Shown here in pieces: positions 42,418-50,137 of a stretch of DNA of 64,000 bases. Numbering within the stretch: position 1 is the stretch's first letter; each line of letters starts with the position of its first letter. Made by a program: the position numbers and the translations under genes. The notes beneath the pieces are model-generated. The model had not been told where the DNA came from, did not search any database, and worked only from the letters and a program-made list of their open reading frames with translations. The stretch comes from Scytonema sp035967975 (GTDB taxonomy: Bacteria > Cyanobacteriota > Cyanobacteriia > Cyanobacteriales > Nostocaceae): contig JAWQFQ010000014.1 of NCBI GenBank assembly GCA_035967975.1, positions 1 through 64,000 on the forward strand, in the 5' to 3' direction.

Positions 42418-42655
42418 TATCAAGCTGTATTTAGAAGATATTGTTTCAAGTTGTACGAAAATACTGTATTACACTCAAAGTATGACTTTTGAAGAGTTTG
42501 TTACAGATGAACGTACTTTTGATGCTGTAATTTTTAACCTTTATTCAATAACATTGATTTGTCCGAACGATTTCTATTTGCAACGTGTTTTCAATTTCCT
42601 TAAGAAGACTAAGTGTTCGCAGCAACTTTTGTTTTTGCTTTTGAACAGCTTGTAA
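42407..42655 (+). pseudogene. Truncated HEPN (DUF86) toxin gene
   Basis: The start MSRNIKLYLEDIVSSCTKIL, and then FDAVIFNL, matches DUF86 HEPN proteins for about 45 residues. After about 42541 the frame runs antisense to the 42817 gene and loses the family pattern. The RNase RxxxxH motif of HEPN toxins, normally about residue 80-105, is absent. Confidence 0.75.
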
Positions 42656-42817
42656 ATCTTCTTGTAGATAAGTCCCGTTTTTAATTGACGCACAATAGGC
42701 TTGAAATTGTTTTGCCGTTATTGGTTTTCCTGAAATAGCACTACTATCAAGTTCATCTAAACGCTGCCATTTTTGGATAAGTTCTGCATCAATTTGCTTG
42801 CTACCTGTTTCTGACAT
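42545..42817 (-). CDS. Small coiled-coil hypothetical protein
   Basis: This 90-residue soluble protein is mostly helical, with a likely coiled coil at about 50-85 (YLQEDLQAVQKQKQKLLRTLSLLKEIENTLQIE). AGGAG lies 5 bp before ATG 42817, a strong ribosome site that supports a real gene. It is convergent with the truncated HEPN gene and probably took over its 3' end in a rearrangement. No function is known. Confidence 0.62.
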   Translation of the reverse strand: MSETGSKQIDAELIQKWQRLDELDSSAISGKPITAKQFQAYCASIKNGTYLQEDLQAVQKQKQKLLRTLSLLKEIENTLQIEIVRTNQCY

Positions 42818-43404
42818 ATAATCTCCTAATCAAATCGCTGGCATCTTCTGCTCCAAAGCCTCAAGCTAGTAAGGTAATATAACCACTCTAGCCATTAGTA
42901 CTAAACATGAGTTGGGTCGCATGAAGTTGTCCAAAACCAGCCCCCGCCAAGAGGCTTACTGCGATCGCGTAACTTAACCAGTTAAACCAGTATATATTCT
43001 GGGCGGTTTGTTTTGGAGTTTGTTGTGCGTGACTTCAGGAACTGGGTTGGGAAGCATTGTTGGTGTAGTGTAGTTGGCATCCCTAGCGGTAATTGGAGTA
43101 CCCTCAGTTTCAGCAGGTACTTGTTGCTTAATAGCTGTATCTAATTCGTTAATTGTGTTGTTAACTTTCTTCTGCCATTCCTTGAAAGGATTTTCATCCC
43201 TTGGAGGGAGAGCTTCTATTGCGTGCTGTAAACCTTGTGATATAAGCTAGAGGGACTTAGAGTAACTTTTAGTTCAGCTTGGGCTGGTGGGGCTGCTTAA
43301 GAATTAAACTATTTTTAGGTGATCGCGTAAATGCATACCAACCACCAAATGATGAGTACTGCTAAACTTTAAATACAAAAGGAACTTTATATACCAGTTA
43401 GATT
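42818..43404. other. Intergenic region with a decayed gene
   Basis: This region mainly holds the start-less frame 42974-43244. The rest is a short AT-rich upstream region of the 43405 gene and nothing recognisable. Confidence 0.4.
42974..43244 (-). pseudogene. Decayed gene remnant without start
   Basis: An open frame of about 90 codons reads QHAIEALPPRDENPFKEWQK, then VNNTINELDTAIKQQVPAE, and ends at TAA 42974-42976. It is preceded in frame by TAG. The amphipathic, helix-rich composition looks like former coding sequence. No ribosome site or ATG lies near its 5' end, and the family is not recognised. Confidence 0.35.
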
Positions 43405-43956
43405 ATGAGTGATAAGCAACAAATCCTTGAAGTATACCTTCACGAATACGAGAAATTAAAGGAAGAGCAAGCACAGCGAATTGGTTTTCGCGATAATATG
43501 CTATATGTAACGTTAGGTATATTTGGTGGCATCCTCTCTTTCGCTTTATCTGGTAACAAAAACTACTATGCCCTCCTTGTTATACCTTGGGTTTGCCTAA
43601 TCCTGGGTTGGGCTTATCTGGTCAACGACGAAAAAATCTCAGCCATTGGTAGATATATTCGCTACACTCTTGTAACTAAAATTCAAGAACTGACAGGTAA
43701 TACAGATATAGAATCTATTTTCGGTTGGGAAATAGCTCATCGAAGTGATAAGCGTCGTTTACGAAGGAAGATAGAGCAATTAATTGTTGATGAGATTACT
43801 TTTGTTATATCTGGTATAGTAGCATTGCTTGCTTTTTGGTTTCTAGTCTCGCAGTCACCTTTAGCTGTTAATATTTTATGCATTGTGGAGCTTGTCCTTT
43901 TGATAATCTTGGCTGTGGAGATTTTTATTTATGCTGATTTAGGAGTAGGACGATAG
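43405..43956 (+). CDS. Four-segment membrane protein, possible pore effector
   Basis: This 183-residue protein has a soluble helical N-terminus (1-28) and two close membrane segments (about 31-48 and 53-70). A charged cytoplasmic loop of about 60 residues follows (RRLRRKIEQ), then a second segment pair (about 130-148 and 153-176). Two-plus-two topology recalls SLATT/S-4TM predicted pore-forming effectors of conflict systems. This is an analogy from topology only. It is alone on the plus strand inside the island, 139 bp from the end of the 44095 gene. Confidence 0.6.
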   Translation: MSDKQQILEVYLHEYEKLKEEQAQRIGFRDNMLYVTLGIFGGILSFALSGNKNYYALLVIPWVCLILGWAYLVNDEKISAIGRYIRYTLVTKIQELTGNTDIESIFGWEIAHRSDKRRLRRKIEQLIVDEITFVISGIVALLAFWFLVSQSPLAVNILCIVELVLLIILAVEIFIYADLGVGR

Positions 43957-44094
43957 TTTCAGGCTATTATTTATAGCTGAATTTGTTACTTCAAAAATAA
44001 AGCAATCACTTTCGGGGAAAACAATTATTTATACAAATTTCATTATTAATGCAATTTTTGTCCTCCAGATAGATATCTTATATCTAATTGTCAA

Positions 44095-46398
44095 TTATTC
44101 AAATACAGATTTTTTGAGTGAATCAAGTGCATATTTGTTAGATAATACTTCATGCACTAGCGAAACAGCAGAAGCAGCAGCAAATTTTTGGTAAATGTCT
44201 TTTTTATCACCATCAGCCCAATCACAGATTGACTTAACCAAAATACATGGGACATTCATGCGTTCTGCTGATGCATATAGACCTACACCTTCCATTTCGC
44301 CTCCTCCTGCTTCGGGAAACTCCTGAAACAAATTTTCTTTAAATTCAAAATTATCTATTAACTTATCCCCTGACAAAATTGAACAATAATGCATTTCACA
44401 TAGTGAACTATCAGGACGATAAAAGCTCCAGCTCTTAGCGTTTTTAAATCTATTAAGCAATGTTGCATTACTTCTTATCATACCAGCACGGTAAATGGTT
44501 TTTTCTTGACCGATACGCTGTGATTCGTAATCGATAATGCCTGAGGCAACTAATACGTCACCTATCTTTTGCTTGATAGAAGTTTTACCAAAGGCAATGC
44601 CAACCATAATGATTGCTTTTGGATACCATAATTGTATAGCTGCTTGTGTTGCAAAAGGAGCAGCACCAGAAGATTTGTTTCCCATTTCACATTGGGTAAG
44701 AACAGTCTTATATTCACCAAATTTTCCCAAATAGTAAGTTTCTTGACGCTCAGATATTTGTAAAATTTTTTTACTCCTCTTACTCTTACTTGAATAAGGT
44801 TTAAGCAAATGCCCTACTGCATATAGTTCCTTATCTGTTGCAGTAATGATTACAATCTCAATTTCTTTTTTTAGCAATTCACTTTCTTTTGCGGAGACTG
44901 TTTTATAATCCGGAAATTCCTGTGAGTACCAGCTTTGCCCTTTCATCCAAGCTTCAAACTCTTCCTCTTTTGATTTACCATGATTAATAGGAATTATTTC
45001 TGTCTTTTCAAATTCATTAATAACTCTACGTTCTTCTATATTTTGTCTACTAGTAGTCGAACAAGTATTTACAATATTTTTCTTGACTACCTGCATGACA
45101 GTAATAATAACAAATTTACTAATGATATCTTGATTTTGAGCCAGACTATCTTCTAATTCTTTAATCCATCTCTTACTAGAATTTGCTGCAACCTGTTTAA
45201 TAGTTGCCAAAACAATGTTGTTATCTTCTCGATTTCGCAATTTTTTTAAAATAGGTATTATGTCAGAGTTATCGGCGTAGACTACCATCATCAATAATTC
45301 TTCAAGAAAGTTATCATGAAGTTCAGGATTATCTGTATTCTTAATTGCTATATCTAGGCGCTCTACTCGCTCTAATAAATTTGTTTTAATTAAATCAGAT
45401 TTAGAAAATTTATTTATTTGTATTGTCTGTGACATCACAAACGCTTGATGAATTGGAGAGCGCCAAGCAAGCTCACCGCAACACATTTTTAAAAATCCAG
45501 CCCAGAATGCTTCTACCCAAACTGAATCAATATATTCTGAATTGGGAATTTGGAGACACTTAGAATCCGAGCGGTATGAAGGAATTTTTTCTGTGCCATT
45601 TATCAAATTTTTTAATTTTTCTTTAGCATAAACTGATAAATAGTTCCAATTGTCTTGTAGAAAACTAAAACATACTGTAATATCTGAAAAATTGGTAGAG
45701 AATGTTGGTAAATTGATGATATTTTCTACAAGAGATGGTACTCCATCAGTTAAATCTCGCAGTTTAACTGCCTCTTCAATATCTTTAATATGAGCATTAA
45801 TCTCGTCAAAATGAAGTCCACCCAAAAATACTCTTTCTGCAATATTAAACGGAGAAATCTCGGCTGATCCATCAACACATAACTTCCATAGACGAGCATT
45901 TCCTGCCACGAGAAAGCGCAGCTTTGCACCTGGTTGGCTTGAATTATTTATCTGATCGTGGTAATTACGCAACAACAAAAGAAGAGATTTCAACGGGTTT
46001 TCCGAAACTTCAGAAAGAGCGTGTAGAACAATGACCAAGTAGTTTGCAGTTGTTCTTCTACCAAGAGTGTTTAAGACTTCCTCCAACTGATAGTCTTCTG
46101 GATATCTTTCACAATTTTTTATAACTTGTTGAACTTCCTTTTCTAAGGAATTTTTAGGAGAAACTTGGGCAGATTCATATATCAATTGATTTAAAAAACT
46201 CTTCATAAAATGCTGGGTGTTATCTTTATTTCGTGGTAATGCTACAGAAATAAATTCCATACCAGTGAAATATGACTTTTTATTTACCAAACATCCTATT
46301 AAAGAGTTAAGACCACTTTTACGTTGACCAAGTAAGGCAATGTAATCTGTTTTAAGTATATTACATAAATTTTCTATTGTTATCGCTCTTTCAATCAT
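44095..46398 (-). CDS. Degenerate STAND/AAA-like protein with C-terminal nucleosidase
   Basis: This is a 767-residue protein. The N-terminal NTPase-like region (1-330) has GQRKSGLNS (24-32) in place of a P-loop: the invariant Lys is Leu and Ser/Thr is Asn. The Walker B position reads NYLVIVLHALSEV without acids, so ATP hydrolysis is unlikely. A helical middle follows (about 330-450), then a linker (GKSKEEEFEAWMKGQSWYSQ, about 460-490). The MTAN/PNP-like nucleosidase (about 512-755) has IITATDKELYAV, GEMEGVGLYASAE and SICDWAD. Its ATG overlaps the stop of the 1173-residue gene by 4 bp, so the two are coupled. Confidence 0.75.
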   Translation of the reverse strand: MIERAITIENLCNILKTDYIALLGQRKSGLNSLIGCLVNKKSYFTGMEFISVALPRNKDNTQHFMKSFLNQLIYESAQVSPKNSLEKEVQQVIKNCERYPEDYQLEEVLNTLGRRTTANYLVIVLHALSEVSENPLKSLLLLLRNYHDQINNSSQPGAKLRFLVAGNARLWKLCVDGSAEISPFNIAERVFLGGLHFDEINAHIKDIEEAVKLRDLTDGVPSLVENIINLPTFSTNFSDITVCFSFLQDNWNYLSVYAKEKLKNLINGTEKIPSYRSDSKCLQIPNSEYIDSVWVEAFWAGFLKMCCGELAWRSPIHQAFVMSQTIQINKFSKSDLIKTNLLERVERLDIAIKNTDNPELHDNFLEELLMMVVYADNSDIIPILKKLRNREDNNIVLATIKQVAANSSKRWIKELEDSLAQNQDIISKFVIITVMQVVKKNIVNTCSTTSRQNIEERRVINEFEKTEIIPINHGKSKEEEFEAWMKGQSWYSQEFPDYKTVSAKESELLKKEIEIVIITATDKELYAVGHLLKPYSSKSKRSKKILQISERQETYYLGKFGEYKTVLTQCEMGNKSSGAAPFATQAAIQLWYPKAIIMVGIAFGKTSIKQKIGDVLVASGIIDYESQRIGQEKTIYRAGMIRSNATLLNRFKNAKSWSFYRPDSSLCEMHYCSILSGDKLIDNFEFKENLFQEFPEAGGGEMEGVGLYASAERMNVPCILVKSICDWADGDKKDIYQKFAAASAVSLVHEVLSNKYALDSLKKSVFE

Positions 46399-49300
46399 GA
46401 TTTTGTTCCATTATTTTTAAACTCAGCAATTTTATCATTTAATAAAGAATTTGGCTCCTTAGTTTTAATAGCTTTTAATAAATAACTTGATGACACTTGA
46501 TAAATACCAGCCTTTACCTGTTTTATCACACCAAATTTATCAAGAAATTGTAGTGCATTATCTAGTCTATCTCTAAGTAAACTAACACCTTGACTTTGAA
46601 GAAATTGAGTGATATCTGTCCTCTGTGTTTCTCCAATAATAGCTATTGAAAGTGTGACTAACATGGTATCAATTGTTTGAGCATACTTATAATGTTCAAA
46701 AACAACATCTAAGAAATCTGGTAACTCCTCAACTTTTTTGATGTCGATATCTTCTACTATGGATGAATTGGTTTGGCGAATTATTTGTACAAGTCTAGTA
46801 CAGAACTCTTGAATGAGAACAGCAACGCCATCGGTTCCTTCAAAGATTCGACGAGCTTGTTCTTCTGAAACTTTAAAACCTAATAAACTCATAGGTTTTT
46901 GAATTAAGTCCATACCAGCAGTTTCACATAATCCGGTTAATGTGATTTCTTCTGCAAAATTCCGAAATGGTCCAGCTTCCAAAGCTATCGCTTCACGCAA
47001 TTTTGCATGACCTGCTAAATAGAATTCACAATATTCTTCATTTTGAAGTGCACGCATATACCATCCAAGTTGGTTCACATTCTCTATATCATCTTTAAAT
47101 ATTTGGTCTACCTCATCTAAAAGAAATACAAGACGTTTTTGCTGGTTATTACTATGATAATCTTTAATCATAGAAGACCAATCTTCAAGGGTCATTTCAG
47201 ATGAAAAAATGTGGTTTAAAAACTTGTATTTTAAATCATCGCACGTTTTTGCAAAAAATGAAGGTAATCCTAGTACTGTGAGCGGACCTATTACTTGATT
47301 TCCTGAGCCTCGTAATTTTTTTGCAAGCTCTTTTAAAAGAGAGGTTTTCCCACTACGATTGGCTCCTAGGATAATTCCTCCTCTTTGGCTAGAGTATATT
47401 AAACCTAATTCATCCTCCCGCCCATAAAAATACTTTGTTGGTCCTTTTGTGTTATACGGAAGTAATCCAGGTAAAACGCGTATATTTATCTGTCCTATCA
47501 AAAAACGTGCTAACCAAGCTGACAATCGTTCATCTGGAAGTGAAATTAATTCTTCTAAAGAAGGCTTACGCAGTAAAATAATCTGTGAACGAGCAAATCC
47601 AGGTATATCACAAACCTCTGTAAGTGTTACAATAATTAAAAACTGGGTATTTTTTTCGCTACAAATTTCAGTCAGTTGTTTGTAATCAGTAATATTCTTA
47701 CTGAGAGTTATATAAAAAATTACTTTTTGTGTTTGGAGTTGTAAACCCGTTTCTGGAAGTGCTATTTCCCACACACTGTTGTCTGGAAACTGTGAAGAAT
47801 TAATCTGACTAACATCTGTTGCACCTATGCGCCGAGTTATAGCCTCAGCTAGCCTTTGATTATTTTGAATAGCTTGATTGTTAGTAAAGCGACGAATTAC
47901 CTCAATATCTTCCAGTCGATTTTCAATTGATACAATATCTTCGTATTTAATTCCTGAAGATAATGGCAAAACTCGCATACTACCACGAGTTTCGTCTGAT
48001 AAAGGGTACTCATATTCAAGAGATTTTGAAAATTCCTTCTCATATTGCTCTAGTTGTCGCTGATATTCTTGCAATTCTGGGTTCAGTCGCTGCTTTAATA
48101 TTGGCGTTAGCTCATCTGGTATACCTGCAGGTGCTATCACAGCGCAGCCAAACTGATAGGCACGTTCAACAGACTCTCCTGATCCCAAAGCATCATAAAA
48201 AGCAACGGCAAACTGTGTGGCAACGCTTTCTGATAGTTCTTTACTGGTTCCAATTACATAGTCAATATGTTGGGCAATTGCCTCTGCTTGGACTTCTGAA
48301 TAACAAGCATTGAGAACAACACACTTTATTTCTTCAGTAAAAAGCTGAAAAAGTCTAGTAAAGGCATCTTCATCAACTGGCTTGACTTGCCCAGTTTCGT
48401 CTTCCAAAGCTACTTCACCAGACTGAGTCCCATGCCCAGAGAAATGAATAATTTGCGGGTTGAAATCCAAAATGGCTCGTCTCAAATCCGTAGATCTAAC
48501 TGTCCATTTCTGGTTTATTACAAACCGATATCGGTTTTTAGCAAGTCTAAGTCCTGCCTCGATGTCTCGTATTTCTTCATCTAAAAGTAAGATACTAGTA
48601 TTTGCAGGATTTGCTGCTAAGAACAAGATTTTTTTGATTTCTAATTCGCTTTTACTCGTCGTAGCTACACTTCCACCACTAATAACATTGGAATTAATAA
48701 CATCTCTACTTATAGAAATACTGACATCATTCGTCCCATAGATACTACCTAATTTTGCTAAAATTTCAAATGCAAACGCACTTGCGTGACGTACAGCAAT
48801 TTCTTGCCAGCCTGCTTTATCTGTTTGGCTTTTGCTACTAATTAAGTCAGAAATGCCACGAACAATTAGCGCCGATACCTGTTGGTTTGCATGAGCTGCT
48901 TGCAGTAACCCTCGTCCCTCCATTTCCACTGCTAAAGCATCACCATAATTTGTCTGCAGAAATCTCAACAGACTAGAGAGTTTCGAGGCAACTACTTTTT
49001 CTCCAGCTGCGATTGGTGCAACTAATACACGAGGTACTCGACTGGGGATGTTAGGCTTGAGCCTTTGCAACCAATCGTCTTTCTTGGCTTCTGCTCTGGC
49101 TCGTTGTATAAGTCTATATGTTGATAAACCAACATCCGGTCTGGGTTCAAAGGCTATCTTTGCCTTACCTGATTCGTAACCATATACTTTTGTCGCGGCT
49201 ACTACATCACCTAAGGACACATCCTTGATACCCCCTGCTACCCCAACAAAAAGTATGACATTTGGTTGAAAGTGGTTAATTGCCCGTTCTGCTTCCAGTG

Positions 49301-49916
49301 CTGCTCCGGTATTGCCAGCGCCAATTTCAACAATTACCACATCCCAAACTGTACCGTTGGCAGCAAATTGACCTCTTTCGTAAACTGTTCCTTGAGGATG
49401 TAACTCTTCTCGCAGTTGTGTTAAATGGACGCGAACCGCTTTATACTCAACAGGTATAGCAGTAAGAATCACTGCACAAGGTGGGTTTTGTTCTCGTTGT
49501 TGCGACTTTTTATTTCCTCGAGCAGAACTATCCACTTGAATATTAATTGCTGGGTTAATATTTTGTTGAAAATTTTTTATCGTGGTGCTACTGATAATAG
49601 CGCTTTCAAGCTCCGAAGCTAAATTTGCCAACTTCTGATGGCGTTCATCTTCCTCATCGATTGAATTACTGAGTGAATGCAAGAGCAGGACAAGAGCATT
49701 CTCTTGGGTGTCGCTACGATGTTTGTCTACTAAAAAGCCAATGACATTGTCCACCCTGCTAGTGAGACTATATGCCTGAGGTACGCTCGAACGCCAAGGT
49801 CTGAGAGGTTCGTTGTTGAAGAAAACAGACCTGAGATCGCGATCGCTCTCAAATTGCTCGCACTGTAACAGTGCTTGACGTAATCGGTTAAGCAGTTGCG
49901 GGGGGATACCTGCCAT
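46395..49916 (-). CDS. EAD-nucleosidase-CHAT-NTPase fusion protein
   Basis: This is a 1173-residue, four-part conflict protein. The EAD spans 1-105. The MTAN/PNP nucleosidase (146-388) has GAGNTG 199-204, MEGRG 332-336 and GISD 354-357. The CHAT caspase-like protease (about 428-600) has catalytic His 495 in SGHG and Cys 538 in LNACYS, both present. A linker (600-820) leads to an AAA/STAND NTPase with Walker A GANRSGKTS (851-859) and Walker B FLLDEVD (931-937). The C-terminus (about 1080-1165) looks like winged helices. It starts after GGAGAT at a 221-bp divergent region shared with the 50138 STAND gene and is coupled to the 767-residue gene. Nucleotide cleavage plus proteolysis as outputs is inferred. 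Confidence 0.8.
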   Translation of the reverse strand: MAGIPPQLLNRLRQALLQCEQFESDRDLRSVFFNNEPLRPWRSSVPQAYSLTSRVDNVIGFLVDKHRSDTQENALVLLLHSLSNSIDEEDERHQKLANLASELESAIISSTTIKNFQQNINPAINIQVDSSARGNKKSQQREQNPPCAVILTAIPVEYKAVRVHLTQLREELHPQGTVYERGQFAANGTVWDVVIVEIGAGNTGAALEAERAINHFQPNVILFVGVAGGIKDVSLGDVVAATKVYGYESGKAKIAFEPRPDVGLSTYRLIQRARAEAKKDDWLQRLKPNIPSRVPRVLVAPIAAGEKVVASKLSSLLRFLQTNYGDALAVEMEGRGLLQAAHANQQVSALIVRGISDLISSKSQTDKAGWQEIAVRHASAFAFEILAKLGSIYGTNDVSISISRDVINSNVISGGSVATTSKSELEIKKILFLAANPANTSILLLDEEIRDIEAGLRLAKNRYRFVINQKWTVRSTDLRRAILDFNPQIIHFSGHGTQSGEVALEDETGQVKPVDEDAFTRLFQLFTEEIKCVVLNACYSEVQAEAIAQHIDYVIGTSKELSESVATQFAVAFYDALGSGESVERAYQFGCAVIAPAGIPDELTPILKQRLNPELQEYQRQLEQYEKEFSKSLEYEYPLSDETRGSMRVLPLSSGIKYEDIVSIENRLEDIEVIRRFTNNQAIQNNQRLAEAITRRIGATDVSQINSSQFPDNSVWEIALPETGLQLQTQKVIFYITLSKNITDYKQLTEICSEKNTQFLIIVTLTEVCDIPGFARSQIILLRKPSLEELISLPDERLSAWLARFLIGQINIRVLPGLLPYNTKGPTKYFYGREDELGLIYSSQRGGIILGANRSGKTSLLKELAKKLRGSGNQVIGPLTVLGLPSFFAKTCDDLKYKFLNHIFSSEMTLEDWSSMIKDYHSNNQQKRLVFLLDEVDQIFKDDIENVNQLGWYMRALQNEEYCEFYLAGHAKLREAIALEAGPFRNFAEEITLTGLCETAGMDLIQKPMSLLGFKVSEEQARRIFEGTDGVAVLIQEFCTRLVQIIRQTNSSIVEDIDIKKVEELPDFLDVVFEHYKYAQTIDTMLVTLSIAIIGETQRTDITQFLQSQGVSLLRDRLDNALQFLDKFGVIKQVKAGIYQVSSSYLLKAIKTKEPNSLLNDKIAEFKNNGTKS

Positions 49917-50137
49917 ATCTCCGTCTAAATGCCTTATAAATATATAAAATTGTACATGGAAAATCTAGCTGCAACATTCTGCATTACACCAACACCTTGC
50001 AAAACTCAAAGGATTGTTAATTAAAATGGATATAAAAGGTTGCTTGGAAACCGCAGTAGAGGTAAAATCTTACAAAGATACGCTACATTAGTCTCAGTAG
50101 CCTCAGTATCTGAAAAGTATTATTTGTTTGCAAAGAA
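49917..50137. promoter_or_regulatory. Divergent promoter region between effector and STAND genes
   Basis: These 221 bp separate the start of the EAD fusion gene (minus) from that of the STAND/TPR gene (plus). The region is AT-rich in the middle. No palindrome is clear enough to call. The arrangement suggests joint control of both units. Confidence 0.4.
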
